NCBI GenBank assembly: GCA_001600635.1
Contig: BCKL01000022.1
Span: 124,001-188,000, forward strand
DNA length: 64,000 bases
Source: Leucosporidium creatinivorum
Lineage: Eukaryota > Basidiomycota > Microbotryomycetes > Leucosporidiales > Leucosporidiaceae
Reading direction: 5' to 3'
Below the pieces are notes generated by a model that was not told where the DNA came from, made no database searches, and saw nothing but the letters and a program-made list of their open reading frames with translations. The position numbers and the translations under genes are program-made. Numbering within the stretch: the stretch's first letter is position 1; every line of letters begins with the position of its first letter. This document shows positions 55,301 through 64,000 of this stretch, piece after piece.

Positions 55301-58004
55301 GTCTCCCCTCCTCGCCGTCGAGCTGACCCCGTACACCGTCAACAGGACTTCCAAAAACGCCCCGAAGCCTCGAAACGCGGGTTCGACACCTTCCACAACC
55401 GAGCGACCTTCCGCGGTCTACGATATGATCTGCTCTTGGCGCAGATTTATAAGAATGCGCCCGAGGAGGATCCGGATAGGGAGTATGTCAAGCAAGCGAT
55501 GGAGGTGATTAAGCAGCAGGCTTTGGAGGCGAATGAAGGGATCGCCGAGACGAAGGCGAAGGTGGCACTGAGGGAGTATCAGAGGGATTTGGTTTATAAG
55601 AGTGGGGATGGGTTGGTGAGTCGTTACTTCTTGTTGAAGAGCGAGAAGGACGAGAAGGAGCTGACGAGATGATGACCTGACCGAACAGGACCTCGAACTC
55701 CTGGACGAGTCGAGGAGGTTCTTCATGGCTGGCAAGGTCTTTCGACGACCAGACGGAACGGGATTTACCGAGTGGAGCGAGGCGCATCTCATCCTCTTGG
55801 ATCACTATCGTACGTCTCTCGCTCGTTGGCTCGGCGTTCGCTCGCTGACCTCGCCTTCGCCTTCGCAGTCGTCACCACCAAACCACCACGCGAGCGAGAT
55901 GGTCGACAAAAGTACAACATCAGTCGACGAGTGAGTCTCCCTCTCCCTGCTCTGCTCTCCTCGACGCGAGCTGATCTCGAACCCTCATCTCCAGGCCGTG
56001 CCTCTCGACCTCATCCAACTCAAGCCCTCCTCCTTCTCCGACCCACCCGTCCCCAAATCCTCAGGCTTCCATCTCCGAAGCGCCAAATTCGCAGGAACGA
56101 CCGACCGACCTAACGGCTCCACCGGCGGCGGCGGAGCGGGCACCTACGTCCCTCCTACTCCATCCTCCCCTCTCGCCGGCGGCGCCGGAGCACAGGAGTC
56201 GTCGCTCGCCTACCCAATCCATTTCCACCAAATGGGAAGGTTCAACGGCCCCGTCTACTACTATGTCGAATCCGCCGCCCTTCGTTCCGAATGGGAGAAG
56301 AGGCTCCGAGAAGCCATAGCCCTCCGCTCCCAACGGCAAGAAGCAAACCGAGTAGTCCGTCTCGACCCCCTCGCCGACCAGACTTTTGGAATCACCTCCA
56401 CGGCAGTAGGATCTCTCACTCCCAACGCTCCAGCGACCAACCAGTTTGGTCGACCGACCTGCTCGGTTCCTTTGACGACGGCGGATGGACAGAGCTTGGT
56501 GATTGCTACGTGCTCGGAGGGACTGTTTATTGGGGTGAGGGGACGGCCCAACTCGATGCGCAAGGTCCTCCATCTCCCCGACATCACCCAGTGTGCCGTG
56601 TTGCCCGATTTTGGCTTCGTGCTCGTTGTCGCCAATAGGGTGTTGATTGCTTGTGAGTCGCTCTTGTCTTTGAGTGGAGTAAAAAGTGGTAGAGCTTGGA
56701 CAGAGCTGATCCTCGACCGCCTCGCCTCGCAGACTCGCTCGAAGCCCTCATCCCCTCCTCGGCGGGAAGCAAGCTCGACCCTGCTCTCAAAGGTGGGCCC
56801 GCTCGTCTCTTCATCTCGCTCTTCGCGACTGAGGTCGAGCTTTGCTAACTCGCAATCTCGCTCTCCTACAGCTCCGCAACGCCTCAGCGGGCAGAAAGAC
56901 GTCTCCTTCTTCCGAGTCGGCCGCGTCGGCGATGCCGATCCTCGTACTCTCGTCATCTGTGCGCTCTCCTGCCTCTCTCCCTCCCTATTGTCGCACTAAC
57001 CTCCCCTCTTACAGACGCCAAGAAGTCGGGCGTTAAAGAATCCGTCTTCAAAGCGCTCGAACCCGTCTCGCAATCGGACCGACCGAGCAAAGGCGGCGGC
57101 GCGGCGCATCGTTTCCTCGGCTTCACCAAGTCTTCGCCCGATTGGTTCCGCGCGCACAAGGAGTTCTTCATGCCCACCCTCGTCACCTCGATTCAGTTCC
57201 ATCGGAGTAAGCTCGCGCTGGTGGGGCCGAGGGGAGTCGAGATTATGGATTTGGATTCGATGAGGTGCGTTTTTTTGCTTTGTCTCGGGAGATGAGGCCA
57301 GAGCTGACGATTTGACGGACGATCTGCAGGACGATGACCGTCCCCGACTTCCCTTCCTCGCGCCACGACCGGACCTTCGTCGGCCTCGCCAAGCGTTGCG
57401 AGGAGGCGTCGACGCTCGGCATGTTCCGCCTGCAGGATAGCAAGTTCCTCCTCGTCTACAATGGTGCGTCCCGTTGTCCTTCATAGCTCGTCGACTCTAC
57501 CGCTGACTCACTCGCCTGCAGAGTTCGCTTTCCACGTCGGCCGGCATGGGTGAGCGCTTCCTCGTTCGACACTCGAAAGTAACATAGCTGACCTCTCCTT
57601 CGTTCTCCAGCGAGCCAATTGAAGGCCCCGTCATGGAGTGGGAGTCAAAGCCCGAGCACGTCGCCTACTGCGCTCCCTTCGTCTGTTCGTCGCTCCGTCG
57701 CTCCTTCTCTCATCGCCGAGGCTAACCTCCCCCCCCCCCCGCCCCCCCTCCCCTCTTCCCACCAGTCCTCTTCTCCTCCTCCATCATCGAAGTCCGGGAC
57801 GCCTTCACCGGCCGTCTCGCCCAGTTCATCACCGGCTCGCAGATCAACCTCACCTTCGACGGGGCGGGCCTTTCCTCTGGCGTCGTCGATGTCGTTCGCT
57901 CGCCTCGTCCTGGAGCGAGGGAGGACGACCCAGACAAGAGGATCCACTTCTCCATGCGCGAGGGGTCGTATCATGTCTTGTATGAGATTGCGCCGATCGT
58001 CTAG
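52307..58004 (+). CDS. ROM2: Rho1 guanine nucleotide exchange factor, ROM2-like (DEP-DH-PH-CNH)
   Basis: A large multi-exon gene (over 15 exons). The first about 500 residues are disordered: Gln/Pro-, Gly- and Ser-rich, including an eight-Gly run. A DEP domain follows (LSNLAVFVKDQVPRGTRRKG, YEGCFTGEEVV). The DH domain runs from KKKIMYQSIVFELIQGEVKY through RFNDLLMDFQKRPEASKRG to LRYDLLLAQIYKNAPEEDPD. A PH domain contains AVPLDLIQLKPSSF, and FNGPVYYYVESAALRSEWEK lies at its end. A C-terminal citron-homology (CNH) domain follows (SLVIATCSEGLFIGVRGRPN, DITQCAVLPDFGFVLVVANR) and ends YHVLYEIAPIV. This order is diagnostic of fungal Rom1/Rom2, which activates Rho1 at the plasma membrane for glucan synthesis and the cell-integrity MAP kinase path. 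Confidence 0.92.
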
Positions 58005-58121
58005 GCGTCTTTTGATACCCCCTTCGCAATACCCTCCCTCAGCTCTCGCTCTCGTCTCGCATTCATCAGTCCGTTTGGGTAGTTATATCGCAACAATCAC
58101 AGTTCTGTGCTCTTTCGTCTA

Positions 58122-59254
58122 TCATTCCTTCTTGCTACGAGCGAGACCCCACGAGCTAGGACTGAGCCAGCGACCGAGCGCTCGAGTTGTTGCTTCGGCT
58201 TGGTACTGAAGAAGCGGTGGAAGGACGTCTACGACGCCAATGTCGGGCCAGTTGGGTGGGATGAAGTGGAGGACGGTGTCTTCGCTGGCCTGTGTCGCAG
58301 AAGAGCGAGGTCAGCGCTGCTCGACCACATCCGTCGAATCGGCGCTGAGCTCACCTGCCAGAGGAGAAAGTCGCTGAGACGAGAAACGCCCGAGGTGCGG
58401 ATGAGGATGTCGAGCGGAGGAGAGGCTGAGGTGTAGAGGTTGGATGCGACGGTGTCTTCGGTGATAGTTCTGCCGGCGAGGGAAGGTCAGCAGCTTGAAA
58501 GAGAGGATCGCCGAGAAGCCCGGACGGACTCGGGGTCTTGACCGCTGGTGGCCGTCCTCTTGATTGCTGTAGCCATCTCTTCTTGCGACGTGTAGGGACA
58601 GCAGAAGTTAAGAATCCCTCTGCAGTCCAAGAGAGTTCAGCAGCGAGCAGCAGAGCCAAGAGGGAGGACCGACTTGGAGTTGTTGGCCGTCATGGCCTCG
58701 GCGCAAGCGCAAGACTCTTGCACGTCTGGTGGTAGTAGATCTGTCCTTCCTAAAATTCGAATCTGTACTCCGTGTCGATCCAGTAGCGCTCTGCAGTGAG
58801 TTACGATCAGCGACGTGTCTTGCGAAGCCCGAAGGAGAGCTCACCCCTTCTCGCAGATCTCGACGAGGCGCAACCGAGCCATATCCATCAGAGCTTCCAC
58901 CTCTTGTGGATCCCGATTGAAGTTCTCTATCGAGAAGGCGTAGACCGTGACATGAGGGATCTCGAGCTTGAGGAAGAAGCTGAGGACGCGCTTGAGCGCT
59001 TCAAAGCCCTCCTCGTGGCCGACTCGGACGGGCAGGGAACGCTCTCGGGCGGAGCGGCGATTGCCGTCCATGATGAAGGCTACATGTTGAGGACGAGGGC
59101 CGAGCCGGAGTGAGCGGGTCAAGAGGGAGCGAAGGTAGGGGATCAAGGGCTGGGGAACGTAGGCGAGGAGAGCTGAGGAGAGCGGGAGATGAGAGTCGGG
59201 TGGATCGTTGGTGCTGGTAGTGATCAAGTCCCACAAATTCCAGGGTAGTGCCAT
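58122..59254 (-). CDS. RER2: Cis-prenyltransferase (dehydrodolichyl diphosphate synthase)
   Basis: Five exons, starting at 59254 with [15 protein letters not shown]. The family motifs are in order: [15 protein letters not shown] with the essential Asp of the diphosphate site, [39 protein letters not shown], then [14 protein letters not shown] and [15 protein letters not shown] near the C-terminus. The enzyme adds isopentenyl units in cis to farnesyl diphosphate on the ER, making the dolichol precursor for N-glycosylation, GPI and O-mannosylation. One intron uses an unusual GTCCGT donor, chosen because it keeps the frame. The stop is at 58122. It starts 101 bp from the PBDC1 gene, divergently. 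Confidence 0.9.
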
Positions 59255-59355
59255 CTTAACAGTCGAAGCGATTCGGTCAAAGGCAACCCTCTCCGCGACC
59301 AAGTTCGCAAGCTCTCCTTCCCTCCGTCATCTCCTCGACTTTGAACTTCACCAAA
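59255..59355. promoter_or_regulatory. Very short divergent promoter, RER2 / PBDC1
   Basis: Only 101 bases separate the RER2 and PBDC1 start codons. The plus strand carries CTTCACCAAAATGAG at the PBDC1 start, an A-rich start context. No named regulatory site was assigned. Confidence 0.55.
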
Positions 59356-60135
59356 ATGAGCCACATTGACGACATTATCAGCGGAGGGAGCATGGGCGTC
59401 GACTCGGGAGCAGGGGGAGCTCAGTCCATTCCCAACAACTTTGATGCAGAGCAAGCTCAGAACGATCAAGAGGTGCGCTTTTCTGACCTCGCCCGAAGGC
59501 GCTGGCTGACCCGGCTGCACTGCTACAGATTGAGATGCAGTTCGCTGTTGTATGCTTTGAGCAAGCCGAGGCCTACTGGAACCTCATCACCAAGGTCAAG
59601 CCCTCGACTCTGAAGCGCCTCACCAAGTGCGTTCTCTCACCTTCGCTAGACATCGCCGAGCTCGCCACAGGGCTCGGCCGTACTCCTCGAGCCGCTCTGT
59701 ATCGTAACTAACTCTCACCTCTGCTACTCTGCTCCCTCTGTAGATGGGACGACGAGCTGATGGAGGGCTTCGCCAAGGCGTTCCCCGAGCTGCAGAACGA
59801 CGAGGCGCTCAAGGTGCTCAAGGAGGACGACATGAAGTCCAAGGTCGGCAAGGAGCGCTGGCGCAACTTTATGATGCCCTTTGAGAAGCACATTGACGAC
59901 TACAACTTTGGCACCCTCATCCGAGCAAACTGCGCCGAGGATTACACCGAGGCCAACTCCATCTTTGGTGTGTTGTCGTTGGTATAGTGGAGCTTCCTCT
60001 GTAGCTTCAGCTGACCTCCCCGGACCCTATACAGGCTACCGCACCCAATTCTACGCCATCGAGATCGCACGGAACCGTCGTGGCCTTAACGATGCTGCAT
60101 GGGAGCAGGCTCAGTCGGCTGCCAAGAAGGAGTAA
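59356..60135 (+). CDS. PBDC1/YPL225W family protein
   Basis: Four exons; the start at 59356 is MSHIDDIISGGSMGVDSG. The family core is clear: IEMQFAVVCFEQAEAYWNLI, LMEGFAKAFPELQND, ERWRNFMMPFEKHIDDYNFG, TLIRANCAEDYTEANSIFG and QFYAIEIARNRRGLND. The protein is about 150 residues, ending SAAKKE at 60135. The human homologue is PBDC1; the yeast homologue YPL225W (Chp1) has been described as a dedicated chaperone for newly made eEF1A. A cytosolic role beside the ribosome is expected by homology. It is divergent from RER2 and convergent with the unrecognised gene at its right. Confidence 0.9.
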
Positions 60136-60460
60136 ATATGAGATGCGTGGTTCGTGGATAGGTCGAGTCGTAGGATCATAATGCGGGAGGGGCTCGGTCG
60201 AGCAGCTGGAGCTTGCAACGCCGAGCTGTACATAGTCACAGACTCGAGGCGTTGCGAACGGCGCCGGCGTATTCGGGCTACCCTTGAGTTTCGTTCTCAT
60301 GCAGCTCTGCCGCCAGTAGCCGTGTGAGCAAGCTTCGGCGCTCGTTTCTCCTTGCGCCGAGTCGAGCTCTTGCGAGTGTCGCAGACACCGGTATCAGCAG
60401 CGGTTGGGATAAGAGGGTTACAACATGACTGTGTACTAAACTCTCCCGTGCCACTCGCCC
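60136..60460. other. Convergent 3' flanks
   Basis: These 325 bases lie between the stops of two convergent genes. No open frame of note, RNA or repeat is seen. Confidence 0.6.
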
Positions 60461-63400
60461 TCAGCTAGCCCATTCGGCAGCATCAAACCCATCGTCCGAG
60501 TCATCGTCGGCTGCTCCGCTTCCCGACCTGCAGCCCATGCTCGTTGCTCCGTTCTCGCCGTCCTCGTCTTCCTCGGCGTCTCCAGCCTCGCTCATCGTCG
60601 CATCGAGGTCTGCACCACTCGTCGTCGAAGGATTGTTTCCAGCGCCGAAGTGGGCTTGAGGCTGCGAGGGGGCGGTGGAGCTGCTGGTGGAGTTGTTGGG
60701 GTCGGTGGCGGCGTTGTGGCGGAAGACAGTGTCCAGTTTCCTCGCGGAGACGACGGCGCCTGTATGGAGCGGTCCGAGGAAGCCAGACGACGGCATCAGC
60801 TCGGCGCTCGCAGCCTCGGCGGAGCAGACAATAGAGCAGGCCGACGCACCTTTGTAGCCCTTGGCTTCACTGTCTCCTTTGATGTAGCACCCTCCGAGCA
60901 CGCGGCTCAGCAAACTTGCGATCTGCGACTTGCCGTCCATCTTGCAAAGCGAGCGAACGTAGAGGGCGAGGTCGTTGATTTGAAGGCATGGTTGCGAGTC
61001 GATGAAGAACATGAGCGTCTCGGAGATGTTGACTGAGCAGTTGTGATGGGTCGAAGCAGGTCGTCAGATCAGCTCGATCGCTCAGTGAGCATAGGGAGGA
61101 GCGGAAGCTTCGCCGAGGACTCACTGATACCGACGACATCCTCCTGCAGAGTAGCGTACCAGTAGATGACGATTCCGTTCATTGTTTCTCCCTTGTGTTC
61201 GACTCGAAGAAGCTGTGGGAGAGCAGTCGAAGCAAGCTGATGAGCTTCGTCGATCCGAGATGGTTCGGCGCCCGGCGACTCACCTTCATCGAGCGCTGCA
61301 TGAGCTCAAGCAGTCCCGGCTGCGCCTTGATCCGCGACGAGAGAATGAAGGTACCGTTGATACCGAGCGAGAAGGAGGCTCTGCACGTCAACGCTTTCTT
61401 CGAGTGGTGGGCGATCTCGCGAGGGTGGAGGGAGAAGCCGAAGAACGACGATTCGTTGGCGGTGCCCTTCCGTTGGATCTCGTCCGACAGCCTGTATACC
61501 GGAAGATCAGCTCGACGCTTCTCCCAGCAACTACAGGACTAGAACTCACTCTCCACAGATGCAAAGATTGAAGCCGAAGAGTTGGCAGTCGCGCGTGCAG
61601 GGCGAATCGAGAAGGGTAGCGCTGTAGACGGGTGCTCCGGTTGCGACCGTTCCTTGAAGCTGGGCGTCTTTGAGGTGGGGTTGACGGCGATCATGCGAGC
61701 GTCGGAGTTGGAGCGAAGGTCAGGCTTTCGGCGGGCGAGGACTGCTGCTTTGTTGAGCTCCTTGAAGAGCGCCTTCTCCTTTGCCTTGTACTCCTCGGGC
61801 ATGCTAGGTTCAGCGAAGGATGGAAGCTGGTTGTTGAGAAGAAGTCCGTCCCTCTGCTGCTGGCGGAAGCGAGCGAGCCGAATGCTGGTCGTGTCGGTGT
61901 GCTGGACGGCGCGGGAGGCGCAAGGTCTCCAGAATCCCGTTTCGGCTGAGATGAGCTTGTCGGGCGGTACTCCGATCTTCTGTCCGAGTCCTTGACCGAA
62001 CTTTCCTCCGTTGGCCGAGGAGTCGCGGAAGATGGAGCCGTCTTGATCAGCGAGCGACGCCCAGAGGCAGAGGAACTTGGAGTGCATGGAGGCGGGGAGG
62101 GTGACGCGGACGATGCTGTAGGCGATGCGAGGGGTATCGCAGTCGAAAACTCCCTGGGCCGATCTGATAGCCTGCGCAGGAGATGGATCAGCTCTTGAAA
62201 CGACGATCGCCGAACTCGGCCGTCGAGACAGCACACTTGGTAAATGGCGTTGAGCTCTTCCACCGCGTTCAGAGCTTCTCCAGCGGTGTCCGAAGCTGCG
62301 ATGATCTGAAGACGAGCCCCAGGACTAGGGACCGAGAGTTTGTCAGCATTGCTCGGCGCGAGCTATCGCCGAAAGAAGGTCGAGCTCACCGAAGACACCA
62401 TCCGATAGCTACTCGCGTCAACATGAGGTCGTGGAACGCCTTTGCGTGCACATACTGATCCATCGTGATGACGATTCCGAAGCGAAGAGCGAGAACGAGC
62501 CAGTCGCGGAAGATGCCAAACTCGGAGCCCTGCGAAGGTCGTGGGGAGTCAGCGAGATCGGGCGAGGTTGCATTCGAGACGTCAGCTTACAGGTCCTTGG
62601 TCGATGAAGGTGACCCGAAGGGCCTTGAGGAGATCGGGCGGGTCGTCAGGCCGAGCGAAACAGAGAAGAACTGGCTTGCCGTTCTCGTCGCGGGCGTCGA
62701 GCCACGATCCTTCGGGGAAGCTCTCGCGAGTCACGACCTGTCCCTTGTAGATCTCTCCTTCGGCGATGGCGGGTCGGCGCTTCGTCTTGGTCTGCTCCTC
62801 GTAGAAGCGAACCATTTTGTCGTGGTAGGCTGGCGGACCGAGAACCTCGTATTCGGCGTTGCGAAGGAGGGTGGTCGTGGGATCCGCTGTTGCATAGTAG
62901 GGAGTCAGCTGAGCGTGCTTTGATCAATCACAGCAGGCCGAACCTTCGAAGGCAGCCTTCCGACGCTTGGCGCGGATGTGGTGCTTAGGAAGGCGGGCTG
63001 CACGGGCGAACGAGAATTAGAAGGTTTGTCCGAGCAAGGTCGACAAGGTCTTTAATCCCTACTTCTGACCTCGCGAGCAAGTCGAGCGTCTGTTCAGCAC
63101 AGGTCGTCAGCTCGGAACTTCGGCGAAGCGCGCGGTCTGCGGAGTTGAAAAGTGCTGACATTCAGAGTCCGAAGCAAGCTCCTCTGCTGTAGAGCTCTCC
63201 ATTGACGTCGGCTTGAGGTCCACTGTGGCGCACGAAGGGTCAGCAGGTGTACTGAAGCCCGAGCGCCGAGCGCCGAGCGCCCTTCTCGGCGAGCGTAGTC
63301 AGCCAACGACGGGGACTCACAGATGCGTTGCAGCTGATGATCCGAAGAGCGAAAAATAGGTTCAAGCTTCTTCAGAGGGATCTTGAGAGGCACTGTACGT

Positions 63401-64000
63401 TTGACGCGCGCAGGAGATGATGCTGGAGTCGACGACGAGGAGATGGTGGGAGCGAATGAGCGAGGCAGGGCCGCTGTGATGTACAAGAGTGTGTGAGCTT
63501 GCGAACAATGTAGAACATAACTCTACTCACCTGGAGAAGGGCGACCACTGCTCCCCGCCTCCGCTGAACGAGCAAGTTGAGCGCTGGCGAAACGTCGCCG
63601 AACTAAGCGGCCCATCTGCTCTGAGGTGCTCCAATCGCACCCGCCTAGATCCTTGGCCAAGTCCTTGGCCAGGGGTTCAACCGTCTTGCCGTAATTGAGC
63701 GAGCGATCCCAGCTCGAAGAGGTGTATCTGAGGCTCTCGGAGGCCAGACGACGTTGGCAGAAGGCGACGACCTGGGGAGGTCAGCGTTAGTGAGGTTGTC
63801 TGTTGATCACCGGAGATGCTCACGCGGTTGAAGATGAGCTCGGCCGCGGCGGTGTCGTATAGTGAGCCGTAGAAGATGATGGTGTAGACGGACGACCCGC
63901 TGAAGAGCGCCGGACGGGATGAGCTCGAAGTTCGGACCGCCCCAGAGAACAACGCGCAGGGACTCACGGAGGAATCTCATCTTCTTGCAGAGACACACAC
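60461..64000 (-). CDS. Large multi-exon gene, unrecognised, 5' end beyond the window
   Basis: I do not recognise this protein. Reading right to left, exons join in frame: EDEIPP|GSSVYTIIFYGSLYDTAAAE, LIFNRVVAFCQRRLASESLR, WDRSLNYGKTVEPLAKDLAK, a Ser/Pro linker with RVKRTVPLKIPLKKLEPIF, a 20-nt exon (TLDLLAR), then RLPKHHIRAKRRKAAFEADP. It continues AEYEVLGPPAYHDKMVRFYE, GSWLDARDENGKPVLLCFAR, FGIVITMDQYVHAKAFHDLM, IAYSIVRVTLPASMHSKFLC, GIVIYWYATLQEDVVGI and NISETLMFFIDSQPCLQIND. It ends in an acidic tail (DADDDSDDGFDAAEWAS-like) at 60461. The globular text looks well conserved. A lysine/arginine-rich helix suggests a nuclear role, but that is a guess. Confidence 0.65.

Noticed and set aside
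57725-57760. C-rich run as a functional element
   Set aside because: It is the polypyrimidine region of an intron in the ROM2-like gene; such runs are common in this genome's introns.
1-64000. Transposons, LTR elements, CRISPR arrays, rRNA or tRNA genes
   Set aside because: No reverse transcriptase, transposase, terminal repeats, regularly spaced repeats or cloverleaf-like stretches were recognised by eye. A tRNAscan or RepeatMasker run would settle short or diverged cases.

Overview
This window reads as the nuclear genome of a GC-rich, intron-dense basidiomycete yeast. The best guess is Microbotryomycetes (Rhodotorula/Sporobolomyces-like). This is an inference from gene content and architecture, not a database result. 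Almost every gene is cut by short GT-AG introns (about 50-90 nt) with GTGAGT-type donors and a CTGAC/CTAAC branch site close to the acceptor. No plasmid, virus, transposon, CRISPR array, rRNA or tRNA was recognised.

Layout. At 0.2-7.6 kb there is a disordered S/T-P-rich protein (minus strand) and three tandem F-box/LRR-like genes. At 8.1-20.4 kb lie a Golgi GDP-mannose transporter (VRG4), a SET-domain lysine methyltransferase, a PX-PH-RhoGAP protein (BEM3-like) and the mRNA-decay factor PAT1. At 20.8-30.6 kb lie a GPI-type GH76 (DFG5/DCW1-like) protein, an ER-resident Hsp90 ending in HDEL (GRP94/endoplasmin), a single-pass membrane protein, and two neighbouring genes whose C-termini look like the bacterial YbjQ domain. 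At 30.9-37.5 kb lie a tandem pair of DsbA-like thioredoxin-fold genes, an RNF5-like membrane RING E3 and the cytosolic Phe-tRNA synthetase alpha subunit. At 37.8-43.4 kb is a second F-box cluster of three genes, one of them broken. At 43.6-64 kb lie a DH-PH RhoGEF, an SHB17-like sedoheptulose bisphosphatase, ribosomal protein eL43, the complex I zinc subunit NDUFS6, a ROM2-like Rho1 GEF (DEP-DH-PH-CNH), the cis-prenyltransferase RER2, PBDC1/YPL225W and a large unrecognised gene that runs off the right edge.

Themes. Several products meet in secretory-pathway and cell-surface work: VRG4 supplies GDP-mannose, RER2 makes the dolichol precursor, the Hsp90 folds ER cargo, the RING E3 probably serves ER quality control, and GH76 attaches mannoproteins to the wall. 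Three Rho-GTPase regulators (one GAP, two GEFs) could govern polarity and wall integrity. In a fungal chromosome this proximity may be coincidental.

The points most worth a second look are the two F-box clusters with a shared, spliced upstream leader and decaying members, the fungal GRP94 with HDEL, the adjacent YbjQ-like genes, the CPxS DsbA-like tandem pair, a 10-nt microexon in VRG4, a TCGGCG/CGCCGA word recurring in introns, and several short coding signals with no resolved gene model. Exon boundaries were read by eye from splice signals and frame continuity.
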